Positions 26,268-35,475 of a DNA stretch of 64,000 nucleotides are shown here, piece by piece. The notes beneath the pieces are model-generated. The model was not told the origin of the DNA. It saw nothing but the letters and a program-made list of their open reading frames with translations, and did not search any database. Source of the DNA: Pseudomonas svalbardensis (GTDB taxonomy: Bacteria; Pseudomonadota; Gammaproteobacteria; Pseudomonadales; Pseudomonadaceae); contig NZ_CP125619.1 in the NCBI RefSeq assembly GCF_030053115.1, positions 4,599,501-4,663,500 of the forward strand, given 5' to 3'. How positions within the stretch are numbered: position 1 is the first letter of the stretch; each line of letters begins with the position of its first letter. Made by a program: the position numbers and the translations under genes.

Positions 26268-26342
26268 ATGAACAATATCATCTACATCGTTGGGGCAGTG
26301 GTGATCGTCCTAGTTATCCTGTCGTTTGTAGGCCTTGTATAG
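26268..26342 (+). CDS. 24-residue single-helix membrane peptide
   Basis: ATG preceded by GAGGAAG at good spacing. The peptide is almost entirely hydrophobic after MNN (YIVGAVVIVLVILSF) and is short enough to be one transmembrane helix. Tiny hydrophobic proteins of this type recur in Pseudomonas. An AGACACC...GGTGTCT-like element upstream (around 26221-26236) may belong to its promoter. Function unknown. The flanking 25978-26267 is probably the mvaU-like promoter region. Confidence 0.6.
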   Translation: MNNIIYIVGAVVIVLVILSFVGLV

Positions 26343-26523
26343 CCTGCCAGCTAAGAATCGTTTTGGTGACCGGATGCGGTCTAGTACGAGCCAAGTCATG
26401 ACACGCCCGGCAGCGCCTCGTCGACGAATTCAAAGGCGCCGAGTGACTATTACTCCCTATACCGAATGGTACCGCTCCTTGAGCAACGAAATTTCTAAAG
26501 CTTTAGTGCCGAGATATTCCTAA
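26335..26523 (+). pseudogene. Possible decayed relative of the 28331-28663 gene
   Basis: The end of this frame reads VTITPYTEWYRSLSNEIS, resembling the C-terminal VANTPYADWYLSLSAA of the protein at 28331-28663. The rest is Arg-rich without sense, and the start overlaps the peptide gene's stop. A relic of a duplicated gene is possible, but the evidence is one short match. 26524-26748 shows nothing else. Confidence 0.25.
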
Positions 26524-26748
26524 GTGCTCCTGTCTGCCCCAAGAAGACGTTTGCTCTGCCGTGATCCTTCACGCGCTCCCTCCTCTCTTCGCTAATGCCC
26601 GCCAGCTCACATGCGTAGGCTCTGAGTTATTGTCCCATCTGAGTTGACAGTCAAACCGTTTTCACCCTCTTTTTCCCCATTTCGTAGATCATTAATCTAA
26701 GCCCATGTTGAACGACGCCACTTACCCCTCTCGATAAAGGATTTCATC

Positions 26749-27381
26749 ATGAGCAACGCCACTTACAACCGCCTGAACAAAGACGACGCCGTAGTGTTGA
26801 TGATCGACCACCAGACCGGTCTGATCTCGCTGGTGCAGGACTTCTCGCCCAACGAGTTCAAAAACAACGTGCTGGCCCTGGCTGACGTGGCCAAGTTCTT
26901 CGAACTGCCAACCGTCCTGACCACCAGCTTCGAACAAGGCCCCAATGGCCCACTGGTACCAGAGCTCAAGGAAATGTTTCCAGATGCGCCTTACATTGCC
27001 CGTCCTGGGCAGATCAACGCCTGGGACAACGAAGACTTCGTCAAGGCGATCAAGGCGACCGGTCGCAAACAGCTGATCATCGCCGGCGTGGTGACCGACG
27101 TTTGCGTGACCTTCCCGACGCTGTCGGCCCTGGCTGAAGGGTTTGAAGTGTTCGTGGTCACGGATTCTTCCGGCACCTTCAACACCACCGTGCAACAGGC
27201 GGCGTGGAACCGCATGACGCAAGCCGGTGCGCAAATGATGAACTGGTTCTCGGTAGCCTGCGAGTTGCAGGGCGACTGGCGCAACGACATCGAAGGCCTG
27301 GGCAACCTGCTGTCCCAGCGCATTCCGAACTATCGCAACCTGATGAACAGCTACTCGGCATTAGCAGCGCGCCAAGCTTAA
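26749..27381 (+). CDS. ycaC: Isochorismatase-fold cysteine hydrolase (YcaC-like)
   Basis: 210 residues, the usual length. Asp20 in VLMIDHQTG and the nucleophilic Cys119 in GVVTDVCVTFPTLSA are the family's catalytic residues. The sequence follows YcaC-type hydrolases throughout (QINAWDNEDFVKAI, AWNRMTQAGAQMMNWFSVAC). The physiological substrate of YcaC is unknown. AAAGGAT precedes the ATG, and a strong terminator follows 30 bases after the stop. High GC and host-like codon use suggest long residence in Pseudomonas. Confidence 0.9.
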   Translation: MSNATYNRLNKDDAVVLMIDHQTGLISLVQDFSPNEFKNNVLALADVAKFFELPTVLTTSFEQGPNGPLVPELKEMFPDAPYIARPGQINAWDNEDFVKAIKATGRKQLIIAGVVTDVCVTFPTLSALAEGFEVFVVTDSSGTFNTTVQQAAWNRMTQAGAQMMNWFSVACELQGDWRNDIEGLGNLLSQRIPNYRNLMNSYSALAARQA

Positions 27382-27411
27382 GTCGGCCTGGCAATTGCGA
27401 AAGCGCATACA

Positions 27412-27440
27412 ACAAAGGGCCCTCGAAGGGCCCTTTGTTT
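27412..27440 (+). terminator. Rho-independent terminator after ycaC
   Basis: ACAAAGGGCC, a short loop, then GGGCCCTTTGTTT. The stem is long and GC-rich, with a T-containing tail, 30 bases after the ycaC stop. Confidence 0.85.
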
Positions 27441-27555
27441 GTACTCAAAAGGAAATCACATGGACAGCCGAGGCTCGACATTGACGGAGCTGCCATCCGT
27501 ACCGGCGCCAAACATACGGTGAGTTCAACCAGTCCGCTAAGTCGCGGGCGGTCAG

Positions 27556-27771
27556 TCACGCGAATTTGATGGCGCCGCCCTGGAAGTCGTCGCGCGCCAA
27601 TCGCAGGTCATCGGCGTCCTGATTGAGCCGGTGAACCAAGTTGAGCAGTCGTTGCCGCAACACCTCGTCCGTGAGCTGCTCAGTTGCACGCATAACATCC
27701 AGCGCAGCGCGCTCATTGTTGGTAGCGACGGAGTCGAGCAGTTTGCGCATGCTTCTTGATGGCCGATTCAT
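27556..27771 (-). CDS. Small helical hypothetical protein
   Basis: 71 residues from the ATG at 27771 (AGGTGCTAGAG upstream). Strongly helical and charged (MRKLLDSVATNNERAALDVM, LLNLVHRLNQDADDLRLARD). No family recognised, but codon use is host-like. It converges on ycaC across the terminator. Confidence 0.55.
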   Translation of the reverse strand: MNRPSRSMRKLLDSVATNNERAALDVMRATEQLTDEVLRQRLLNLVHRLNQDADDLRLARDDFQGGAIKFA

Positions 27772-28051
27772 CTCTAGCACCTAGGATTCCAATGACGCGA
27801 ATCATACGGCCAGATTATTTCGCCAGTGTTTCAACTACGAGGGCTGGCTCGCAGGCACCGGCTGAGTCGTCGTTGGAAACTCTAAACTATTGGATCGAGC
27901 TACCGGTTTCAAAGCGATCTGCAGCCTAAAGAAGGTTTCCACATTGCGTTCCGGTGCTCAAAACCATAGCCTCATAAAATTGCTGAATGTGCTAGTGGCA
28001 AATGATCATCGACAAGGAGAGCAGGATGACGACTACGCAAAGGAGAGAAGT

Positions 28052-28225
28052 ATGAGCCTAGCAATGACCATTTTCAGTATGTTTGCTGCTTGGGTGGCGG
28101 TAGCGATTGCCATGCTGTGGGGAGTATTGCGAATCGCACGTCGACACCACCCGCAAATCATCCAGAGAACTCCCGGTGAGGTTTCTTGGCAGAGAGACTC
28201 GTCGATGCCCAGAGCCAGCATCTAG
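28052..28225 (+). CDS. Small membrane protein, 57 residues
   Basis: ATG preceded by AGGAGAGAAG, a near-ideal ribosome binding site that decides this start within a longer open frame. One transmembrane helix (about residues 4-27, MTIFSMFAAWVAVAIAMLWG) is followed by an Arg/His-rich positive segment, so N-out/C-in topology is likely. Function unknown. Confidence 0.6.
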   Translation: MSLAMTIFSMFAAWVAVAIAMLWGVLRIARRHHPQIIQRTPGEVSWQRDSSMPRASI

Positions 28226-28330
28226 CTGAGCGTCATTCTAATACCAAGTCAGAAGCCCAAATCGGGAGTGCATCGGTTGCGGTGCTTTTCGAGCCAGAAC
28301 GCTGCACTGAGTCGGCACGGAGCTTCCGAA

Positions 28331-28663
28331 ATGAATCTCACGACACCTGACGGTCGCTACTTTGTAATCAAAGGACAGCTGTGGCGTTGCAGTAACCCAT
28401 CGCTGAGTGAGGATGTGCGGCAGAAATTGGTCAACGACTTGATGGCGGCGCGTCGTGAGGTAAAGGAAGCGAAAGCTTCTGGCGATCCTGGGCAGTTGTC
28501 GGCGCTAAGGGCAAAGGTGCAGAAGGCCAAGGTAGCACTCGGGGAGCGCGGGCCGGTTTGGTGGAACGATGGAAGCCCTGACTTCAATAAGTGTCAGGTC
28601 GCCAATACACCCTATGCTGACTGGTATCTCTCACTGAGTGCCGCAAACCCTCCAGCGAGTTGA
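28331..28663 (+). CDS. Conserved small protein with W-N-D-G and N-T-P-Y-x2-W-Y motifs
   Basis: 110 residues. The N-terminal beta-like segment GRYFVIKGQLWRCSNPSLS leads into a basic helix (MAARREVKEAKASGDPGQLS). The conserved-looking C-terminus has VWWNDGSPDFN and VANTPYADWY. I have seen this C-terminal pattern in short uncharacterised proteobacterial proteins; no function is known to me. It converges with the ABC-type operon 68 bases away. Confidence 0.6.
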   Translation: MNLTTPDGRYFVIKGQLWRCSNPSLSEDVRQKLVNDLMAARREVKEAKASGDPGQLSALRAKVQKAKVALGERGPVWWNDGSPDFNKCQVANTPYADWYLSLSAANPPAS

Positions 28664-28730
28664 CCGCAGCCCCAGCTACAATTCGCACGATACCGGCCAA
28701 GGGAGCGACCTCCCCTGGCAACGTCTCAGG

Positions 28731-30734
28731 TTACTCCGCGATCAGGCCCTTGGTTCTCCACCGAGCGCGAACGAAATTCTCAAAGACATAGTTGCCCTGC
28801 AGCGGCAACTTATCGGCGTGGTCGCACACGATAATCTGCGGCATGACGCCGGTTTCTTTGAGCGTCACATCGCAGAATCTGGCCAGGTTGGTGAACATCT
28901 TCGAAACAGCGTCTACATCCTCGTCGACAGTCTTGGCAGTCTTTCTATCCCCACGCAGATCATCTGCTTTGAATGCATCAGAATCATCTGTTGAGGGAAA
29001 ATAGACCTGTGTCGGCTGATCAAGGAATAGGATCGGCGGCACCTTACATTTGGGATAAGCCGCAAACTGATAGTGCAGCGCCATGAACAGTGTCAAATGC
29101 GAATACAACCAGTTGGCTCCGCTGCCCATCGAGCGCAGGAATACCTTTTTGAAGTGGCCACCAGCGATGGGCCGCTCATGCCAAAGATCGAAGGTTTCTA
29201 CGTCAAATTTTAAAGAGCCCGTTTTATAGGTTTCCTCGAAGTCGAAGTCCTTTCCGAAGGTTTTCATTTTTTTGTTGATATCGTTCTGAAGTGCCCACAG
29301 CTTTGACTCAACGTCGTACTGGGACATAAGCCCATCAAACCTATCAACTTCTTTTTGCCAGAAATCCGCCATACCCGTTGCCTCGGATGGGGGATTCGCG
29401 ATGCGCTTTTCAATGGCGAGCTCGAGCTTGATTTTGGCCTTCTGAGCGGCGCCATCGGCAGACTTTGATTTCTCCAGCCGATCCGCTTCATCGTCTAGGG
29501 GCTTCAGCGCCTTCTCTACGAGCGCGAGTTCCTTGCGAAGCTTTTTGATCTCTTCATCAATCGCCCGGCTCTCCTCACCGAACCCTTCCCGCGCGTAGGT
29601 CGAGACCTTGAGCTCACCATTCAGCCAGTGGATCGCTGCCGACAATTTGTTGGCTTCGTCCTCAGCCACATCCGATTGCGATGCGCAAACGGGACAGGCC
29701 GCGTGTTCAAGGTTGGTCGTCGTAGGGATGGGCAACGCGGTCACTGATTCCGCGAAACCCGACGCCTGCTGAGTAGATACTTTCAGCAGATAGCGAGTAT
29801 TGAGCGCCTTCTGAATACTGGCCATCAGTACGGCTTTCTGCTCGCGCAGTTCAGTCCGCCTGGTTTCAAAAGCACTGGACTGGCCATCAACTCTGACAGA
29901 GAGACCTGTGAGGCGCTCCAACGCTGGCTTGGGCTTCGCCAATATTTCCTCAGGTGTGAGTTCTGTCAGCGGCATACCGGCGAACGCTTCGTACTCCTTC
30001 AACAAGGTTGCGAAGTCAGAAAGGTAATCTTCCTTGATCTTGTCCTGCTTTGGTATCTGAGCCTTAGCACGCTTGAGCTCATACAGGGCCTCGGTACGGA
30101 GCTTCGCAAGATCGAAGTAATCCTCCCCAACGATATCCATGAAGATCTTGAAGTGATCAATTGCCTGGTCACGTTTGCGCTTCTCTTCGAACCGGTAGAA
30201 AACCGCATGCCGGTTGGCCACCAGGTTCTGATGCTGCAGCATAAACGACGGGAAGCTGCGCACCGAAGGTGTGGCGCTCCACTTGCCGGTCATCTCCTGC
30301 TGCAGCGGATCTGTGTCGATGTTCTCCAGCGTGACACCGAAGTAGCGCCCTAGGCTCTTAAGGAAGTCGGCCTTGGGTTGGTAGAAATTAGAAGTGAAGA
30401 ACGTATCCACGTCTTCGATGAGCTGGAGCACATTGTCCACCGCCTGCCCGGAAATCTCGCGTAGAAAACACCGGTTGCTGGCCACCGCTCGCCCCGCGAC
30501 AACCGCCATGCTCGGGAAACGCAGCACGGTAAAAAATGTCTTCGCACGATCCGTGATAATACCCTCCGGGATCGTGTCCTCGGAGCTCCCCAGGCAGTAA
30601 TCAAAAATGTCGAGGATCGCACTTTTACCTTTGGAGGACTTGCCGGTCACAATATTGAGACCAGGCTCAAAGGGGACGTGGTGGACGTTATGATCACTGT
30701 CCACGACACCGATGTATTGTACGTAACACTTCAT
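28731..30734 (-). CDS. ABC-3C-type (DUF3732-like) SMC/Rad50-like ATPase
   Basis: 667 residues. Walker A is [20 protein letters not shown] near residue 31. Long coiled-coil-like stretches (about 200-330 and 370-500) flank a Rad50-type zinc hook AACPVCASQ. Walker B-like [16 protein letters not shown] follows, with a VCDH switch segment near the end. This architecture matches the ATPase of the three-component ABC (ABC-3C) conflict systems. Third gene of the operon: its ATG overlaps the preceding stop (ATGA). The presumed role is DNA-end or foreign-DNA sensing that licenses the effector (established idea for the class, not shown here). Confidence 0.8.
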   Translation of the reverse strand: MKCYVQYIGVVDSDHNVHHVPFEPGLNIVTGKSSKGKSAILDIFDYCLGSSEDTIPEGIITDRAKTFFTVLRFPSMAVVAGRAVASNRCFLREISGQAVDNVLQLIEDVDTFFTSNFYQPKADFLKSLGRYFGVTLENIDTDPLQQEMTGKWSATPSVRSFPSFMLQHQNLVANRHAVFYRFEEKRKRDQAIDHFKIFMDIVGEDYFDLAKLRTEALYELKRAKAQIPKQDKIKEDYLSDFATLLKEYEAFAGMPLTELTPEEILAKPKPALERLTGLSVRVDGQSSAFETRRTELREQKAVLMASIQKALNTRYLLKVSTQQASGFAESVTALPIPTTTNLEHAACPVCASQSDVAEDEANKLSAAIHWLNGELKVSTYAREGFGEESRAIDEEIKKLRKELALVEKALKPLDDEADRLEKSKSADGAAQKAKIKLELAIEKRIANPPSEATGMADFWQKEVDRFDGLMSQYDVESKLWALQNDINKKMKTFGKDFDFEETYKTGSLKFDVETFDLWHERPIAGGHFKKVFLRSMGSGANWLYSHLTLFMALHYQFAAYPKCKVPPILFLDQPTQVYFPSTDDSDAFKADDLRGDRKTAKTVDEDVDAVSKMFTNLARFCDVTLKETGVMPQIIVCDHADKLPLQGNYVFENFVRARWRTKGLIAE

Positions 30735-31192
30735 AGCGATTTGAGCCCCAACATCCTGTAAATTGAAACAACGTTTTCGCCAGACAGCACCATGGCCAGT
30801 TTCTGGCTGTACCTCAGCAACGACTTATCCGAGTTGACCGACTGCGGCTTCTGGAGCGATCGAACGGACAGCTCGGACGTGATTTCCAGACTTTTTTCAG
30901 CGGCCAGGATAAGCAAGGAAGCGTTGGTGATCGGCTTGAACTCCTCAACACGAAGGGCCAACCCAATGAGCCTTTCCGAGTCTGAGGCCATCGTCCGAAG
31001 TGAACTGTCCCGTCGCGCCCTGTGCAGGAAGGCATGCATCGGCTTGTAGGTGACGAGGGGAAGGATCAGGTAGCTGAGCAGTACATCCTTTTCGACCGGC
31101 TCCCAGTGCTGATAGAAGCTCTGGATAACAGGCGCGAGCGCAAAAGGTGTTCTGTGCAAGGTATACAGGTGATCAGAGACTTGAGTGGTCAT
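30731..31192 (-). CDS. ABC-3C middle component
   Basis: 153 residues from the ATG at 31192, which overlaps the stop of the upstream gene; its own stop overlaps the ATPase start. Mostly helical ([40 protein letters not shown], then [21 protein letters not shown]). Size, position between the effector-type gene and the ATPase, and the N-terminal pattern match the small middle components of ABC-3C systems, thought to link sensor and effector. No catalytic residues visible. Confidence 0.75.
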   Translation of the reverse strand: MTTQVSDHLYTLHRTPFALAPVIQSFYQHWEPVEKDVLLSYLILPLVTYKPMHAFLHRARRDSSLRTMASDSERLIGLALRVEEFKPITNASLLILAAEKSLEITSELSVRSLQKPQSVNSDKSLLRYSQKLAMVLSGENVVSIYRMLGLKSL

Positions 31193-32433
31193 CACCACAG
31201 CCTCCAGTGAAATTCGTCATCCTCATCCTCGGGCTTCTCTCCTGCGAGCATGTGATAGATGCCATTGCGAAATTCGGGCATCGTGTGTTCCAAGCCGCAG
31301 AACGGTTCAGGGGGCAAACCATTACGCTCAAGGAAGAACATCATGGATCGGGTACTCAGCTGGGTTGAACAGGTAACCCCCGTGCAGCCGAGCATCGCCG
31401 CATCACGCCCGTATTGGTGCTGTGTAAGATGATTGCTGAGGTAGAGATCCACCATTGGTTTGAAGAGCACGCCATCCGTGTACAGATCGGAGATCGTCGT
31501 CTGGGCAACCACTCGATGCAGAGCTGCCCGCTTCAGGTACTGCTCTCCGCCAATTTCTGTGATTTTCTGAGCAAACGGCATGGGCCGAATTTCTTCGACA
31601 TCGACGCTCTTCTTGAGCGCCGCCATATCCACTGGGGGAAAAGTTTTCGGATGCTTCATGTACCGATGCGTAAGCTCTGACAATTTGTCAGTAAAAGCTT
31701 GATGGGTGATCTTCCACCCCTCGATCACTAGCTCTGGGCTGCACATGAAGCCCAACAGCTCATAGATGAACTGCTGGTATTTGGACGGTCGAATGGGCTT
31801 GAGATGACGGGTCTCGTAGGTCTTGAGGCGTTGCTCCAGTGACTCGGCGCCTGTTGTGATGTGCATCCGCTCCAGCACTTCCATCAATGCGCCACGGCGG
31901 TCAAGAGTCATCACGTACTGTTGAAGCGACTGGGACTTCGAGGGCTTGGAAATGACCTCCCCGGCCTCGGACTCCTTCTTCGCCTTGTTGCCGGCACTGG
32001 CTTGAGAGGATGCAACGATACTCTCCATGATCGAAAGCCGCTCGGCGGGAGTGGCCGTGTTCCATCCCTTGAGCAGGGTTTGCGCTCCGAACTCCTGCGT
32101 CGTCAGCAGCACCAGGCTCTTGAAGGAGGTGCGATCAAAGTTTTCATGTAGCCAGTTTTTCAGGGTGTTCCAGAAATTGGCATGGCTATCCGTGAGGTTA
32201 TCGGTGTAATGCTTGACCTCTGTCTGGCTTTTTCCAGGAACCGTGACATCTCCTAGGACTTCGAGCCACAGGCACTCGTCAGGTGCCAGGTCATAGCAAT
32301 GCTCCACGGCAACGAGCAGCTGGTACTGAAGCGCCTTGAACAGGAGCGTCGCATCGAACGGCAAGGGTGCGTGACCGGGTAGCGTCGTATTCGGGTGTTG
32401 AGTCGTATCCATACATAATCCAATGTTGGGCAT
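31192..32433 (-). CDS. ABC-3C effector-type protein with nuclease-like N-terminus
   Basis: 413 residues from the ATG at 32433, chosen because AGGGAAG lies just upstream; an in-frame ATG at 32478 and another at 32412 are alternatives. The N-terminal domain has ECLWLEVLGDVTVPG followed by QTEVKHYTDNL: Glu and Gly-Asp, then E-x-K, as in Cap4/DUF4297-like PD-(D/E)xK nucleases. The C-terminal 200 residues (YQQFIYELLGFMCSPELV, then EIGGEQYLKRAALHRVVAQT) look like the conserved ABC-3C C-terminal domain. First gene of a tightly coupled three-gene operon. A LexA-like site lies about 125 bases upstream. Confidence 0.75.
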   Translation of the reverse strand: MPNIGLCMDTTQHPNTTLPGHAPLPFDATLLFKALQYQLLVAVEHCYDLAPDECLWLEVLGDVTVPGKSQTEVKHYTDNLTDSHANFWNTLKNWLHENFDRTSFKSLVLLTTQEFGAQTLLKGWNTATPAERLSIMESIVASSQASAGNKAKKESEAGEVISKPSKSQSLQQYVMTLDRRGALMEVLERMHITTGAESLEQRLKTYETRHLKPIRPSKYQQFIYELLGFMCSPELVIEGWKITHQAFTDKLSELTHRYMKHPKTFPPVDMAALKKSVDVEEIRPMPFAQKITEIGGEQYLKRAALHRVVAQTTISDLYTDGVLFKPMVDLYLSNHLTQHQYGRDAAMLGCTGVTCSTQLSTRSMMFFLERNGLPPEPFCGLEHTMPEFRNGIYHMLAGEKPEDEDDEFHWRLW

Positions 32434-32556
32434 GGCTTCCCTGACCAGCGACTCGCTTAGCAGACCGAGCACACGCATCGCTTCTTGATACGCGTCAGCA
32501 AATCAACGCAGGGCACCGGCCCGGCGTCGGCGTTGGGTAGATAACCGTTATTCCAA

Positions 32557-32576
32557 TACTGTATATAAATACAGTA
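32557..32576. promoter_or_regulatory. LexA-like SOS box
   Basis: A near-perfect palindrome with core CTGTATATAAATACAG, matching the gammaproteobacterial LexA consensus CTGT-N8-ACAG with an A/T-only centre. It lies about 125 bases upstream of the ABC-3C operon start. No SOS gene is recognisable on either side, so the operon is the best candidate target; this is inference. Confidence 0.75.
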
Positions 32577-33039
32577 TTTGTTTGACATTTGGACATATGC
32601 TACCAGCAGTTCAGCTCGTAGTCGCGCAAAGCCATTACAGGTGCTTGTCGACCTTCGCGGCCCACAGCTTCCGCCGCAGCCATCCGAAGCTGCGATGAAA
32701 AATCGAAACGTAGTCCTGTGCTTTAGGCAAGCGGAGCGCGCAGTCCGCCCGGCCGAAGACGTGAGGATGGAAGCCCGCCAGGGCCAAGACACGTAGGGGC
32801 TTGGTTCAACGACAGCCGTCCCCGGAGGGGCACGCCTTGACCTCCTAACAAACAATTAAATACTCGCTCAACATTCACTGCCACATCGAAGACACTTATT
32901 ATCAGTGCAACTTCGTTGTGAATAAGTTAGTAGATTAGATATTGTGTAAAAGGACTATCCCCCTTCAAAGTATAGAAACCCCCTCCTATTTATATTTAAA
33001 TCTAGAGTAGGATTAGCAACTACGAGATCTCCAGCATTT
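32577..33039. other. Gap upstream of the ABC-3C operon, no gene supported
   Basis: Frames on both strands (32578-32796 plus, 32457-32855 minus) lack family features. The first half is GC-rich; the part from about 32850 on is AT-rich and probably contains the promoter of the interrupted gene at 33040. Confidence 0.5.
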
Positions 33040-33104
33040 ATGAAAAACATTCACCCTATATTTCCTCATATCACGCTAAGAAAATATTCTGCGGGAGAAA
33101 TACG
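33040..33104 (+). pseudogene. 5' fragment of a 140-residue gene split by IS66 copy B
   Basis: An ATG at 33040 opens a frame (MKNIHPIFPHITLRKYSAG) that enters the 8-bp target duplication GAAATACG. It continues in the same frame beyond the IS at 35476. Joining the parts with one duplication copy gives an uninterrupted protein of about 140 residues. Confidence 0.8.
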
Positions 33105-33135
33105 GTAAGCGTCCGCCGAAGTCACCTTGCATGAC

Positions 33136-34662
33136 TCAGGCAGATACCCACTGATGCGGCAGCAGTTGGTCGATCTCACTCGCCCGCTGCGTCGGCAGCC
33201 GCGTCAGCACATCTTTGAGATAGGCATACGGATCGTGCCCATTCATACGTGCCGACTGGATCAAACTCATAATCGCCGCTGCCCGTTTGCCGCTGCGAAG
33301 CGATCCAGCAAACAACCAGTTCGAGCGTCCAAGTGCCCACGGCCTGATCTGGTTTTCGACTGGATTGTTGTCTATGGGCACCGCCCCATCGACCAGGTAG
33401 CGCGTCAGCGCTACCCAGCGTTTAAGGCTGTAATCCAAGGCTTTGGCCGTTGCTGATCCATTGGGCACAAGATCGCGCTGGGCCAACATCCAGTCGTGCA
33501 GTGCTTTGGCCAGCGGCGCCGCTTTTTCTTGCCGTATTCGACAGCGATCTCCATCACTCATGTCTCGCACTTGCCGCTCAACTTCGTACAAACCGCCAAT
33601 CGAGTGCAGCGCCTGTTCTGCCAACTGACTTTTATTCGCGACATGCAGATCGAAAAACTTGCGGCGGGCGTGAGCCATGCAGCCGATTTCGATCATGCCT
33701 TTCTCAAACCCAGCTTTGTAACCAGCAAAGTCGTCGCACACCAGCTTGCCATTCCACGCGCCGAGGAAGTTACGCGCATGCTCACCGGCGCGGCTCGGGC
33801 TGAAGTCATAAACCACTGCCTTAAGCGCCGAAAACGGCGTGGTGCAGTAAGCCCAGACATAAGCGCGGTGAGTTTTCTTCTCTCCGGGCGCAAGCATCTG
33901 CACCGGCGTCTCATCGGCGTGGACAACTTGCTGCGCCAGGACGGCTTCTCGCAAGGCATCAACTAATGGCTGAAGCTGTACACCTGTTTGTCCAACCCAT
34001 TGAGCTAGTGTGGAGCGCGGGATCGCTAAACCAGCGCGCCCGAAGATTTTCTCCTGCCGATACAGCGGCAAGTGGTCAGCGAACTTCGCCACCAACACAT
34101 GCGCGATCAGGCCCGCAGTTGGGATGCCCTTGTCGATCACTTGGGCCGGTACCGGTGCCTGGATCAGTGTTTCGCACTGACGGCAGGCCCACTTCCCACG
34201 CACATGCTGTTCAACAGTGAACACGCCCGGCGTGTAATCGAGCTTCTCGCTGATGTCCTCGCCGATGCGCTGGAGTTGGCAGCCGCAAGTGCACTGAGTG
34301 CTTTCTGGTTCGTGATGAATGACGGTGCGTGGAAACTGCGGCGGCAGTGGCGCGCGCTTTGGTTTTTGGCGCGCCTCTTCTGGAGCAGGAGCCGGAAGCA
34401 GTGCCGTCAGCTCGGCGTCGATAGCCTCAAGGTCGGTGTTGAGCAGATCGTCGAGCAAGCTGCCTTGTTCAGGACTGATCTGCTCGCTGCGTTTGGCAAA
34501 CCGGTGCCGCTTGAGGATCGCGATCTCGTGGGTCAGCTGTTCGATGATGGTTTGATCGCGGTGGATCTTTCTGCCCATGGTGTCGACCTTCGACATCAAC
34601 TGCGCAGCGAGGGCGCGCAGTTGGTCGGGGGTCATTTGGTCGAGGTTGGGCAAGGAAGTCAT
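33136..34662 (-). CDS. tnpC: IS66 transposase TnpC (copy B)
   Basis: 508 residues, identical in translation to the copy A protein; the catalytic Asp, Asp and Glu motifs are intact. Confidence 0.97.
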   Translation of the reverse strand: MTSLPNLDQMTPDQLRALAAQLMSKVDTMGRKIHRDQTIIEQLTHEIAILKRHRFAKRSEQISPEQGSLLDDLLNTDLEAIDAELTALLPAPAPEEARQKPKRAPLPPQFPRTVIHHEPESTQCTCGCQLQRIGEDISEKLDYTPGVFTVEQHVRGKWACRQCETLIQAPVPAQVIDKGIPTAGLIAHVLVAKFADHLPLYRQEKIFGRAGLAIPRSTLAQWVGQTGVQLQPLVDALREAVLAQQVVHADETPVQMLAPGEKKTHRAYVWAYCTTPFSALKAVVYDFSPSRAGEHARNFLGAWNGKLVCDDFAGYKAGFEKGMIEIGCMAHARRKFFDLHVANKSQLAEQALHSIGGLYEVERQVRDMSDGDRCRIRQEKAAPLAKALHDWMLAQRDLVPNGSATAKALDYSLKRWVALTRYLVDGAVPIDNNPVENQIRPWALGRSNWLFAGSLRSGKRAAAIMSLIQSARMNGHDPYAYLKDVLTRLPTQRASEIDQLLPHQWVSA

Positions 34663-34724
34663 GCCGTGGATTTTACCAAAGCAGACCGCCTACGGCAGTA
34701 GGCCAAGAAGCAAAATTAAAACTT

Positions 34725-35060
34725 TTAAAGCAGTGTAATTACGCCGCCAACGCCAACACGTTGCCAAGGTAGACCGAGCACCAACGCCCGAAGTTGCTCG
34801 GCATCCAGCTCCATCTCGCAACCTTGGCGAATGCCTGGCCAGTGGAATTTGCCTTGGTTCAACCGCCGTGCCGCCAGCCAAACACCAATTCCGTCATGAA
34901 CCAGGACTTTCATTCGGTTAGCCCTGCGATTGGCAAACAGATAAGCACAGTGCGGCTTCGCCGCACCGAATACTGCGATCACTCTGGCCAGCGCAGTCTC
35001 GGTACCCGCGCGCATATCCATGGGCTCGGTGGCGAGCCAGATGGCGTCTATGCGGATCAC
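34725..35060 (-). CDS. tnpB: IS66 accessory protein TnpB (copy B)
   Basis: 111 residues from a GTG overlapping the tnpA stop; identical to the copy A protein. Confidence 0.93.
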   Translation of the reverse strand: MIRIDAIWLATEPMDMRAGTETALARVIAVFGAAKPHCAYLFANRRANRMKVLVHDGIGVWLAARRLNQGKFHWPGIRQGCEMELDAEQLRALVLGLPWQRVGVGGVITLL

Positions 35061-35374
35061 TTGGCAAGCTCTCGAATAAATCGAGCGCACCCATCAGGAT
35101 CGGAAACTGGCCACTTCACTGCGATGGCTTGTTCGCCAACGGGTATCTCGATGATCGCCGATGCCTCCGACGGCCGCTTAGGCGGAGCCTTCAACGGGAC
35201 AAACGCAGGCAACGCGGCAACTGAGGTATGCCGGTAAAGCGGCAGCCATTTACGAATGACGTTGGCGTTGATGCCGTGAGCGATGGCAACGCTTGAAACG
35301 GTGGCCCCGGGCTGAAGGCATTCCTGAACGACCTGGGCTTTGAACGGTTTGGGATAAGAGCTTCGTTGGCGCAT
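35057..35374 (-). CDS. tnpA: IS66 accessory protein TnpA (copy B)
   Basis: 105 residues with the N-terminal helix-turn-helix; identical to the copy A protein. Confidence 0.95.
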   Translation of the reverse strand: MRQRSSYPKPFKAQVVQECLQPGATVSSVAIAHGINANVIRKWLPLYRHTSVAALPAFVPLKAPPKRPSEASAIIEIPVGEQAIAVKWPVSDPDGCARFIRELAK

Positions 35375-35475
35375 GGAAATCCTGGCGATTAAGGGTGATC
35401 GCGTCCGCTTAAAAATACGCGGACACCATCGCCCTTAATGCTGGAGTTTTGAAGGTGACATGGCCGGACGCTTAC

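Larger units (their letters stand above)
33105..35475 (-). mobile_element. IS66-family insertion sequence, copy B (2371 bp)
   Basis: Same length, ends and encoded proteins as copy A, and no base difference was noticed on reading. Its own target duplication is GAAATACG (33097-33104 and 35476-35483). It interrupts a small plus-strand gene after codon 21. Both copies point the same way and are 25.6 kb apart, so homologous recombination between them could delete the DNA in between, including the T6SS trio and the ABC-3C system. Confidence 0.97.

Noticed and set aside
32457..32855. 132-codon minus-strand frame across the LexA-like box as an SOS gene
   Set aside because: It runs through the operator itself, begins in Arg-rich nonsense and matches no SOS protein I know.
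5180..35475. IS66 copies A and B as the ends of a composite transposon
   Set aside because: Each copy has its own different 8-bp target duplication and each splits its own gene, so they inserted separately.
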